From Rhodococcus sp. Leaf278 (lineage in GTDB: Bacteria; Actinomycetota; Actinomycetes; Mycobacteriales; Mycobacteriaceae), in NCBI RefSeq assembly GCF_001426085.1, contig NZ_LMRR01000041.1:214631-278630 (forward strand): DNA of 64,000 nt. Reading direction: 5' to 3'. Position 1 is the first letter of the stretch. Each line of letters starts with the position of its first letter. Below are positions 41,274-50,300 of the stretch, in pieces. The translations under genes and the position numbers were made by a program. A model generated the notes under the pieces. That model made no database searches, was not told the DNA's origin, and saw nothing but the letters and a program-made list of their open reading frames with translations.

Positions 41274-42827
41274 TCAGATAGCCCGCCCGGAGTCTGCCCA
41301 GAATTGTGCCCGTACATCCTTTTTGAGGACTTTCCCGTTCACGCTTCGGGGGAGACTGTCCACGAAGAACACCCGCTTCGGAGTGCGTACGCCGCCGAGC
41401 TTCTGTCGGCAGAGCGCGATCAATTCCTCGGCGTCGACAGTGTGATTCGGCTTGAGTTCGACGACGGCGGTGACGCGTTCGCCCCAGTCGTCGTCGGGGG
41501 CACCGACCACTGCGCAGTCCTCGACCGAGGGATGGGTCCAGATGACTTGTTCGACCTCGTTGGGGTAGACGTTGAACCCTCCGGTGATGATCAGATCCTT
41601 CCTGCGATCGGTCAGGTGGAGATAACCCGTCTCGTCGAGGTGTCCCAAATCGCCGGTGTGCAGCCACCCGTCGACAATCGCTTCCGCGGTCTTCTCCGGG
41701 TCTTTGTAGTAACCCTTCATCACCAGATCACCCCGTACGCAGATCTCCCCCGTAGTTCCGGGAGCAACCGGCAGATCGGTGATGGGATCCACCACCCGTA
41801 ACGAGACCAACGGATACGGCCGCCCGCACGACGACAGCCGGTCGTCGGGCGCGAGCTCACCGCCCACGAGATGTTCGGAGGGACGAAGGAAAGCGATCCC
41901 CGCGGGAGCCTCCACCTGCCCGTACAGCTGGAGGAACACCGAACCGAGCCGGTTCACCCCGGCCCGAAGCTTGTCCACGGACATCGGCGCGGCACCGTAG
42001 AGCAGGTACCGCAGAGACGAGGTGTCGGCGTCGCGGTGTTCGAGGACATCGAGTAGCCGATAGACGACGGTGGGAGGGAGAAACAGGTCCGTGACACCGA
42101 ACTCGGAAATTGCGTCCAGTATCAGATCGGGAGCTGCACGTTCGATGATCGCAACTGTGCCTCCGCGTGCTGTCGTCTGCAACGTCAGCAAACCGGCCGT
42201 GTGGGTCATCGGAGCCGCGACGAGGTTGACGATAGGTTCGCCGTCGTCGTACGACAGTGCGAGCATCTGATGCACCACCATCACCGAAAGACTGCGATGA
42301 GTGTTCATCACTCCCTTGGGGAACCCGGTGGTCCCACCCGTCGGCATCAGGGCCACAACGTCGTTCAGGTTGTACACGACATCGACCGGGGTGTCCGGGG
42401 CGTCACCGATCCAGCTGTTCGACACAGCCGTGTCAGTGGACGTGTCCAAGGCGAATGCCCGGACGCGAGGATAAGCGGCCTCGATCGCTGCGACGTCGTC
42501 CGCGAGAGAGGTGTCGTAGAGGATGAGCTCGACGTCGAATCGTTCGATCAGAGCGGCGTTGTCGGCTGCGGGGCTGCCGGGGTTCAGCGGTACCCAGGCG
42601 GCCCCGGAGCGCCAGATTCCCAGTACACAGATCCAGGCCAACGGTGCGTTCGGCGACAGCACCGCAACAGGGGTCTCCTTCGTGATGCCCTCTCTGAGCA
42701 GAGCATGCGCGATGCGGCACGACATACGACCGGCGTCGTCGTACGTCCATGCTTCGTCAACGGTGCGGTACGCAACAGCGGTCGGTGCCGAAGCCCAGCC
42801 CTTGTCGAAGAAGTCGATCACTGCCAT
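41274..42827 (-). CDS. Acyl-CoA synthetase (AMP-forming, ANL superfamily)
   Basis: A 517-aa ligase. The ATP-binding loop reads LMPTGGTTGFPKGVMNTH. Further motifs are YGQVEAPAG (usually YGxTE), the hinge TGDLGHLDETGYLHLTDRRKDLIITGG, and the C-terminal catalytic Lys in PRSVNGKVLKKD. It makes a CoA thioester from a carboxylic acid; the acid is unknown. The Val in place of Thr in the YGQTE motif is unusual. The ATG lies five bases after the thiolase stop. Confidence 0.87.
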   Translation of the reverse strand: MAVIDFFDKGWASAPTAVAYRTVDEAWTYDDAGRMSCRIAHALLREGITKETPVAVLSPNAPLAWICVLGIWRSGAAWVPLNPGSPAADNAALIERFDVELILYDTSLADDVAAIEAAYPRVRAFALDTSTDTAVSNSWIGDAPDTPVDVVYNLNDVVALMPTGGTTGFPKGVMNTHRSLSVMVVHQMLALSYDDGEPIVNLVAAPMTHTAGLLTLQTTARGGTVAIIERAAPDLILDAISEFGVTDLFLPPTVVYRLLDVLEHRDADTSSLRYLLYGAAPMSVDKLRAGVNRLGSVFLQLYGQVEAPAGIAFLRPSEHLVGGELAPDDRLSSCGRPYPLVSLRVVDPITDLPVAPGTTGEICVRGDLVMKGYYKDPEKTAEAIVDGWLHTGDLGHLDETGYLHLTDRRKDLIITGGFNVYPNEVEQVIWTHPSVEDCAVVGAPDDDWGERVTAVVELKPNHTVDAEELIALCRQKLGGVRTPKRVFFVDSLPRSVNGKVLKKDVRAQFWADSGRAI

Positions 42828-42832
42828 GGTTG

Positions 42833-44065
42833 CTAGCGCCTTCCCAGAATGATGATCGATGTCACTGCTTCTTCACCTCGGTGGAAGCCACCGCCGTTCT
42901 CGGCCAATGCAATTCGTGCTCGGTCGACCTGTCGACTACCGGACTCACCGCGCAACTGCTCGGTCAGCTCGAAGATTTGGCCCAATCCACTGGCCCCGAT
43001 TGGGTGACCTTTGGATTCGAGACCACCCGAGGTGTTGACCGGTATTCGGCCGCCCAGCGTCGTGTCTCCGCGTTCGGCCGCCGCTCCGCCCTCTCCGGGA
43101 GGAACCAGCCCCAACATTTCGGTCTGCAGCACCTCGGCGAATGCGGTGGCATCGTGCACTTCGGCGACGTCGATGTCCGACGGCGCGAGTCCGGCTCGCT
43201 CGTACGCTTCCGCGGAGACCACCTGGCTGATATGGCCGTCGAATGTGGTGGTGTCTCGATCGGTGCCGGTACCGATCACCGATGCGAGCACTTCGACCGG
43301 CCGTTCACTGCCCAGTCTGCGCAGACCCTCGTCACTGCACACGATGACCGCGGCAGCGCCGTCGGTAACCGGTGCGCACATCGGAACCGTCAATGGATAC
43401 GACAGCTTGCGCGCCGCCAACACCTGCTCGACCGACATGGCCTTGCGATAGTGGGCACGTACGTTGTCGATCGCGTGCACGTGGTTCTTCGCGGACACGG
43501 CAGCGATCTGCGCTGAGGTAGTTCCGTACAGCCGCATGTGCTGGCGCGCCATCGCGGCATAGATATCCATGAAGATCGATCTGGTTCCGACGTCGGAATC
43601 GTCTACCTCGCCGCCCAACCGACGCAGTGTCTCGTCGAGTAGCTCTGGTTTCGACTTGTCGTATCCCGAATCGAACAGCGCCATCGTCCTCGCAGCATCG
43701 CCGATGTGCATCTTCTCGGTGCCCACAGCCAATGCCACATCGGCATCCCCGGCACGGATGAAGGTCACCGCGAGGTTGAACGCAGATGATCCTGTTGCAC
43801 AGGCATTTTCGACATTATGAATCGGTATTCGTTGAATGCCCATCTCGCGGAGCGCGATCTCACCCGAAATCATCCCCTGGTCGTGCAGAATACTGTTCGT
43901 GGTGGAGGCGAAGAAGGCCACATCGATGGTCTGCGGGCCCGTCCCCGGTCCGGTATCCGCCAAGGCGTCGCGCACAGCCCATTGGGCAAGTTCGTAATTG
44001 GTCTTGTCACGATGAATTCCGAACGGGGTCATGCCCACGCCCACAATCCACACTCGTCTTGCCAC
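42833..44065 (-). CDS. Thiolase-family acetyl-CoA acetyltransferase (SCP2-like)
   Basis: A 410-aa thiolase. The nucleophile Cys89 is in HNVENACATGSSAFNLA. The catalytic histidines are in VAEVHDATAFAEVL and in GGLESKGHPIGASGLGQI. GTG 44065 (VARRVWIVGVGMTPFG) is preferred over 44095. The SCP2-like type cleaves or condenses beta-ketoacyl-CoA, including sterol or branched side chains. With the adjacent ligase it suggests activation followed by thiolytic chain cleavage. Confidence 0.87.
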   Translation of the reverse strand: MARRVWIVGVGMTPFGIHRDKTNYELAQWAVRDALADTGPGTGPQTIDVAFFASTTNSILHDQGMISGEIALREMGIQRIPIHNVENACATGSSAFNLAVTFIRAGDADVALAVGTEKMHIGDAARTMALFDSGYDKSKPELLDETLRRLGGEVDDSDVGTRSIFMDIYAAMARQHMRLYGTTSAQIAAVSAKNHVHAIDNVRAHYRKAMSVEQVLAARKLSYPLTVPMCAPVTDGAAAVIVCSDEGLRRLGSERPVEVLASVIGTGTDRDTTTFDGHISQVVSAEAYERAGLAPSDIDVAEVHDATAFAEVLQTEMLGLVPPGEGGAAAERGDTTLGGRIPVNTSGGLESKGHPIGASGLGQIFELTEQLRGESGSRQVDRARIALAENGGGFHRGEEAVTSIIILGRR

Positions 44066-44454
44066 GCCGCTACCTACTTTCCGTCGATGCCGCACATCGC
44101 CGACCAGAGATGAACCGTCATCGAGAAGGATGATCGAACGTGCACCGGCTGGCTACGTCTTGTGCACCAACAGAATCGATGCGGTTTCGTATTCGGCGAC
44201 AACTGCTGACGACATCGCGCTCCAGCAACTGCACGGCGCGCAGCACATCCGAGCTGGGTCCGAGAACCGGTTGTACCGGGATCCACCCAGAGGGGCGACG
44301 CGTTGTACCGCGCCACAGTGACACGGGCCACACCGGCGGGGAAGTATTGCAAGTGCCCACCCACACGACGCCCGTCGATGTGGATGCGGCCACCCAAGCC
44401 CCGTGCCGTTCGTAGCACGGGCATTGTGAACTTCGGAAGGGAGCGCCTCGCGCC
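44066..44454. other. Divergent intergenic region, 389 bp
   Basis: This lies between the divergent thiolase and alpha/beta hydrolase genes. No complete gene is supported. Minus-strand frames contain fragments with plausible amino-acid composition (SSDVLRAVQLLERDV; AVVAEYETASILLVHKT) that change frame and could be an eroded gene. No clear operator was seen. Confidence 0.4.
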
Positions 44455-45507
44455 ATGGATCTTCTCCCCGGTGTGCGGTCGGCGACAGTAACCACCTCGC
44501 GGCTGCACATGCACTATCTCGAATCAGGGCCCTCGGATGGGGAACTGGTCGTACTCGTACACGGCAACCTGTCCACCGGGCGGTTCTACGAGCACGTGAT
44601 GACCGAACTGCCCTCGCGCTACCGCGTGATCGCACCCGACATGCGGGGCTTCGGGCAGACCGAGCATGCTCCGCTCGACGCGACGCGTGGCCTGTCCGAC
44701 TGGGCGGACGATCTCGTGGCCTTGCTCGATGCCCTCGGCGTCGACCACCCACCGCATCTCGTGGGGTGGTCCACCGGGGGCGGTGCCATCGCGCGATTCG
44801 TGATCGAAGGCCACACTGCTGCGTCGCTGACGTTGATCGACCCCGTTGCTCCCTACGGATTCGGCGGCGCGAACCCCGACGGAACACCGTGGTACGACGA
44901 TTACGCCGGAAGCGGTGCCGGCATGGTCAATCCGACATTCCTCGAACATCTCGCCGCCGGAGACCGATCCACCGACAGCCCCTTCTCGCCGCGCAACGTC
45001 ATGGCACCCACGTTCTGGGGAGGCGATCCTCTCGCCCCGTCGGAACAGTCGACGACGCTCTTCGAGGAATCGATGACCACCTGGATCGACGAGAACAATT
45101 TTCCCGGCGACGTCGAATCCTCGACCAACTGGCCGGGGTATGCACCTGGAACTCGCGGAATCCTCAACGCCCTGTCACCCAAATATCTGCATTGGAACGA
45201 GATCGTCGAGCTCGAGAACAAGCCTCCGATCATGTGGACCCACGGCGCACTGGACGCCGTGGTCTCGGACAACTCGACGTGGGATGCCGCGGTGCTCGGC
45301 GCGGCCGGTCTGGTGGCGGATTGGCCCGGGCCGGACGTCTGCCCCGCACAACCGATGGTCACTCAGATCCGAACTGTGCTCGACGAGTACGAGACTCGCG
45401 GCGGAACAGTTGTCCACAACTGGATCGACGGGGCGCATCATCTGCCGATCATCGGGGCCAAGGACGAGTGGCTCACCGCATTCACCGCGTTTCTCGCACA
45501 ACGCTGA
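44455..45507 (+). CDS. Alpha/beta hydrolase
   Basis: A 350-aa hydrolase. It has an oxyanion strand VVLVHGNLSTGRFY, the nucleophile elbow LVGWSTGGGAIARF with Ser, an acid in WTHGALDAVVSDN and the His in WIDGAHHLPIIG. A lid region of about 90 residues is present. The elbow and size fit C-C or ester hydrolases used in ring or side-chain degradation. It starts the plus-strand arm of the catabolic block, followed 71 bp later by a SnoaL-like protein. Confidence 0.86.
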   Translation: MDLLPGVRSATVTTSRLHMHYLESGPSDGELVVLVHGNLSTGRFYEHVMTELPSRYRVIAPDMRGFGQTEHAPLDATRGLSDWADDLVALLDALGVDHPPHLVGWSTGGGAIARFVIEGHTAASLTLIDPVAPYGFGGANPDGTPWYDDYAGSGAGMVNPTFLEHLAAGDRSTDSPFSPRNVMAPTFWGGDPLAPSEQSTTLFEESMTTWIDENNFPGDVESSTNWPGYAPGTRGILNALSPKYLHWNEIVELENKPPIMWTHGALDAVVSDNSTWDAAVLGAAGLVADWPGPDVCPAQPMVTQIRTVLDEYETRGGTVVHNWIDGAHHLPIIGAKDEWLTAFTAFLAQR

Positions 45508-45578
45508 CTGTCCACAATCACTGAACCACAACACATCACGACGACTATCACTTCGTGAATCGACAAGGAGTCAACACA

Positions 45579-46205
45579 ATGTCCGATATCGAAACCAGAC
45601 TCGCGACCCTCGAACGCGACCTCGACGATCTGCGCAGTCGCGAAGCCATCCGGGAGATTCTGCACCGTTACTGCCGCGGTGTCGATCGCCTGGACGCCGA
45701 GATCATGAAGTCGTGCTATCACGACGACGCCTATGACACCCACTGGTTCGGCAACGGACCGGCGCAGTCGTTCTCGGACTGGGTCATTGCCGAGGTTCTC
45801 CCGCACGCGCACACCACAGTTCACTCCATCACGAACGAACTCATCGAGATCGATGGTGACCGCGCGTTCGTCGAGAGCCACGTACACGTGCTTCACGAAA
45901 TGGCAGTACCCGGCCAGAACCCTGACAAGCCCTACCTCCATCAGCTGGTCGAATGCCGTTACGTCGACATCTTCGAGCGGCGGGACGGAGTGTGGAAAAT
46001 TTTCTACCGGCACGTGGTCGCCGACAACACCGTCGAATTCGAGGTTCCCGTGTACCCCGTGCAGCTCCCCGAGGAGGCGGTGGGCAAGCGTGACAAGACC
46101 GACCCCGTCTACACAGGATTCGACGTGCTGAAACTCAGGCCGGCGGACATCCGGGTGAACTTCTTCGCGCCGTTCGTCGAGCGGAATACAGCCGCAGCCG
46201 AATAG
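45579..46205 (+). CDS. SnoaL-like (NTF2-fold) protein
   Basis: A 208-aa protein. An N-terminal coiled helix (IETRLATLERDLDDLRSREAIREILHRYCRGVDRLD) leads into a SnoaL_4 cone fold with SCYHDDAYDTHWFG and VESHVHVLHEMAV. His/Asp side chains could form a catalytic pair, as in LinA-like dehydratases. ATG 45579 follows AAGGAG; the 45555 start lacks a site. Probably an isomerase, hydratase or dehydratase in the same pathway as the hydrolase. Confidence 0.8.
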   Translation: MSDIETRLATLERDLDDLRSREAIREILHRYCRGVDRLDAEIMKSCYHDDAYDTHWFGNGPAQSFSDWVIAEVLPHAHTTVHSITNELIEIDGDRAFVESHVHVLHEMAVPGQNPDKPYLHQLVECRYVDIFERRDGVWKIFYRHVVADNTVEFEVPVYPVQLPEEAVGKRDKTDPVYTGFDVLKLRPADIRVNFFAPFVERNTAAAE

Positions 46206-46330
46206 CCACCAGGCTCCTCGACGGCTCGGTCCCCACGCTCTGCACGCCGGGAGTGGGGACCGAGTTGCGTCCGAAAAGTGTGTGGACAATTCGCACCCAT
46301 CCACCCCACACTCCGGGACGAATACGAGTC

Positions 46331-46492
46331 ATGATGTGGATACTCGCTATCGCTTCCGTGTGGTTGTTGATCGGGGCTGTCACCGCAGTATGCATCGTTC
46401 TCGGCCTTCGGCGTGTCGATGCCGAGCAAGCCGCAGCCGAGTTGGCGCGCGGTCTCACTGTCGCCGCACCACCGGGGCAGATAGCCGCATAA
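46331..46492 (+). CDS. Small single-pass membrane protein, copy B
   Basis: A 53-aa protein (MMWILAIASVWLLIGAVTAV) with one helix and a charged end (GLRRVDAEQAAAELARG). It is a paralog of the gene at 38561-38731, with similar flanks. It is convergent with the cyclopropane synthase gene, which ends 10 bp away. Starts at 46253 or 46334 are possible. Function unknown. Confidence 0.6.
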   Translation: MMWILAIASVWLLIGAVTAVCIVLGLRRVDAEQAAAELARGLTVAAPPGQIAA

Positions 46493-46502
46493 TCGAGCGG
46501 TG

Positions 46503-47381
46503 TCACGGTGCACGTGTGTCTCCGGCTTCGAGGGTGAACTGCACGACGTCGATGCGTGAACTCTTGAATCGATCCGACGAGCCGGTGAGGTATTGAACGT
46601 ACTTGTCGTACGTTGCCTCCGAGGACACGGCAATGGCCTCGTCCCGGGACGCGATCAACTTCTCGGCCCACGTGTCGAGTGTCCTCGCGTAGTGCAGCCT
46701 CAAAGGGTGCTCCCGCAGCAACTCGAAGCCCGCCTCGGCCGCCTTGGACTTCACCACCTTGACGAGCGTCAACTGTCCGCCGGGAAAGATGTCACGCAGG
46801 ATGAAGCGCGAGAAGTGTGCATCCTCGCGCGTCAATCCGCCCCCACCCGAGGCAGGATCGGGCGGCGTGATGACGATGGTGTGCAACAACATTCGACCAC
46901 CCGGCTGCAATACCGAGCGGCACTTGGCGAAGAACGCCGAATATCGGTTCCGCCGGAAGTGCTCGAACGCGCCGATACTGACGATCCGGTCGACGGGCTC
47001 GTCGAATTCTTCCCACCCCTGCAACCGGATGTCGACGGTGCGGTCGGTCGACAGTCCGGCGACAACGGTGCGGCCGTGCTCGTACTGGTTGCGGCTCAAC
47101 GTCAGACCGATGACGTTGATGTCGTACTTCTCCACTGCCCGCTTGGCGAGAGCGCCCCAGCCGCAACCGATATCGAGCAGCGTCATCCCCGGCTTCAGGT
47201 CGAGCTTGCCGAGCGCAAGGTCGATCTTGGCAGTCTGAGCTTCCTCCAGCGTCATGTCATCACGCTCGAAGTACGCGCAGCTGTACGTCATACTCGGATC
47301 GAGGAACAGAGCGAAGAACTCGTCCGACAGGTCGTAGTGCGCTCGCACGTCATCGACGTACGGCTCCAATTGTTCGCTCAT
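46503..47381 (-). CDS. Mycolic-acid-type cyclopropane synthase / SAM methyltransferase
   Basis: A 292-aa enzyme of the CmaA/PcaA/CFA synthase family, about the size of mycobacterial members. Motif I is LLDIGCGWGALAKRAV, followed by VIGLTLSRNQYEH. The substrate-side IGAFEHFRRNRYSAFF and the GRMLLHTIVITPPD and FILRDIFPGGQL segments are typical. It adds a methylene or methyl group from SAM to a lipid double bond. The ATG overlaps the stop of the NRPS gene (TGATG), so the two are translationally coupled; GTG 47384 is an alternative. Confidence 0.88.
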   Translation of the reverse strand: MSEQLEPYVDDVRAHYDLSDEFFALFLDPSMTYSCAYFERDDMTLEEAQTAKIDLALGKLDLKPGMTLLDIGCGWGALAKRAVEKYDINVIGLTLSRNQYEHGRTVVAGLSTDRTVDIRLQGWEEFDEPVDRIVSIGAFEHFRRNRYSAFFAKCRSVLQPGGRMLLHTIVITPPDPASGGGGLTREDAHFSRFILRDIFPGGQLTLVKVVKSKAAEAGFELLREHPLRLHYARTLDTWAEKLIASRDEAIAVSSEATYDKYVQYLTGSSDRFKSSRIDVVQFTLEAGDTRAP

Positions 47382-50300
47382 CACGCCACACCTTTCCCCA
47401 CCGCATCGGTTCCGATCACTCGGCCTAGTGCACGGGCGCCCTGCTCGCCCAGCATGTCTTCGTGTTCCGCATCCACCCGGTGAACCGAAATCCGGCCGTC
47501 CACGAGGTCGGTCCAGTGCTCGGCACCATGCGAGCCGCGAGCGGCGAAGTAGTGCACGGGCCCCGCGAACACCGTCGGCGTGTACGACGCCACCCAGGTG
47601 GGAGCCATCACAACGGGTCGATACATTCGCTGCAGGTGATCCACCGTGAGAAACGCCAGCTCGCTTCTGTTCTCGCGCAATCGATCCACGACTGTCTCGA
47701 AGGAGTCACCGTCGACCCCGAGCTGACGGGCGAGATCCTCGATGCCGAACTCCGTCGCGCCTTCCGGTGCAGCGAGCCGCGCGTCGACGAGCGCGAGCAG
47801 CGCGACGTCCTCACCTTCGGACTGCAAATGCGTCGCAACGGCATGCGCGATCACGCCGCCGAGCGACCACCCGACCAGGTGATACGGACCGTGCGCCTGA
47901 ACACGTCGGATCTCACGCACGTACCGCTCGGCGAACTCCTCGATCGAGGCCGGCGACGCTTCACCATCGTTGATGCCCGGTACCTGCAGCCCGTACAGCG
48001 GCCGATCGGTCTCCCCGAGCAGCGAGAAATAACTCCAGGCGATTCCAATGGCCGGGTGCACACAGAACAGCGGCGCACCCACACCCTCGGTTCGGAGCGG
48101 AAGCACCACATCGAAGACCCTGTCGACGCCATCCACGCCGGTGTCGAGTTGCGTTGCCAGAGCGGAGATCGTCGGATGCACCAGGAGCAGGCTGATGGGA
48201 AGCCGACGGTCCAGCCGGTCCCCCAGCGCATCCATCACCTGCACCGCCGAGAGGGAGTGCCCGCCGAGATCGAAGAAGTTGTCGTCCACCCCGATGTCCT
48301 CGCCGGCCACCTGCAGTACCTCGGAGAACACGGCGTGCACCAACACTTCGTTCGCGGAAACCGGGGCCCGGCGTTCGGTAGACATCACCGAGGGCTCCGG
48401 CAGCGCGCTCACATCTACCTTGCCGGACAACGTCATCGGCAGTGCATCGACGACGGTCACGGTACTGGGCACCAGGTACGCGGGCAGCGTCCTGGCCAGG
48501 AAGTCACGAGCCTCCCGCGGTTCGACGCCACCCACCACATAGGCGGCCAGGGAATCTCCATGACCGATCACGCTGGCCTGAAGCACATCCCGGTGACGCA
48601 GCAGCGCCGCTTCCACCTCGGACAGCTCGACGCGATGGCCGCGAACCTTGACCTGTGAATCGACTCGACCCAGATATTCGAGTTCGCGATTGCTGCCCTG
48701 AACGACGTTGCCCCGAACGACCCAGCGCACAAGATCACCGGTTCGGTAGAGCCGACCGCTCCCGAAGGGATTGGCCACGAAACTGCTTGCCGTCGTTCCG
48801 CTCTGCCCCACATATCCTTCGGCAAGGCCGGCCCCGCCCAGGTACAGCTCCCCGACGACGTTGTTTCCCACCGGGCGTAGCCGGGCATCGAGGACCACCG
48901 TGTCGAATCCGCGGGTCGGTCCGCCGATGGTCACCGGTGCCACCGACTGGCCCCGCTCACGCTGATCGGTGGTGCAGGTGCTCATGACGGTCCCCTCGGT
49001 GGGGCCGTAGGCGTTGAAGACCGAACGATGACGTGACCATCGCTGCAGCAGAAGAGAATTAGCGGCTTCACCCGCCATGACAACCACCCGAAGTGACGGC
49101 ACGGCGTCGGCGTCGGTCACCTGCAGCACGGTCGGCGTCAGGCATGCGTGGGTCACCTGGTGTTGCTCAATGAGCGCTTCGAGCTCACGCCCGCCGTGCA
49201 CCTCAGCCGGCACGATCACCACACTGGCTCCCGCACCGACGGCCATCAGTGTCTCGAAGATCGACGCATCGAAACTCGGGGAGGCGAACTGGAGCACCCG
49301 CGAACCCGGCTCCACACCGAACAGATCTCGTTGGCTCTGAACCAGATTCGCGATACCGCGGTGCGTCACTCGCACACCCTTGGGCACCCCGGTGGAACCG
49401 GAGGTATAGACGACGTAGGCCACGCTGTCCAGCTGTACTGCGGAAACATCGACCCGGTCGAGCTCGTCGCCGGTGACACTCACCCAGTCACTACCGACCG
49501 AATGGAAGTCGGGAGCCGAGATTCCCGTGACCGGGGCTGCACGATCGAGAATCTCCTGCACTCGGGCGACAGGTTGAGAGGGGTCGATGGACAGAAAGCC
49601 GGCACCGGTCTTGGCCACGGCCCAGATCGCGACGAGGTACTCGACGGATCGAGGATAGGCAATCGCCACCAGAGTGCCGGGACGGGCACCTGCGCGTATC
49701 AGGCTGTCTGCCAGTGCATTCGACTGCCGGTCCACCTCGCGGTAGGTCAACGATCGTGACCCGTCGATCACCGCGGTATTGTCCGGCCAGCGTGTCACTG
49801 CCTGCTCGAACACTGCCGCCAGTGTGCATTCGGTCGCGCTGCCGTGTTGGGACGCCACGGCCGACGGCGCATGCCCGAAGTCCGCGCTGCCGAGCCTGGT
49901 CTCCGGCTGCAACCCGACCATGGTCAGAACCTCGGCCAGTCGCTCGGCGAGTCCCAGAATCACCGATCGCGAGAACCGTGCGGGTGAGTATCCGAGATGG
50001 CCGATCAATCCGGCCTCGGACTCGTCGACCAGAACTTCGAGGTCGAACTGTGTGGCCGTGATGTCCACGCGCCGCGGGGTGATCGACGTCGACTCCAGTT
50101 CGATTGCCGGAGTTGCCGTATCACCGAAGGCGAGGAGCACCTGGAACAGCGGATGGGTATCGACGGCGCGAGTGGGCGCCGCCGCGTCCACCACCCACTC
50201 GAACGGGACGTCCGAGTTCGCGAAGGCGTCGAGATCCCGGTCGCGGACCGCGGTTACGAACTCCTCGAACGTCGACGCAGGATCGACCTCCGTCCTGAGC

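Noticed and set aside
44066..44454. Possible gene fragments on the minus strand in the divergent intergenic region
   Set aside because: The plausible pieces lie in different frames with no start, no ribosome site and no recognised family. Kept only as a possible eroded gene.
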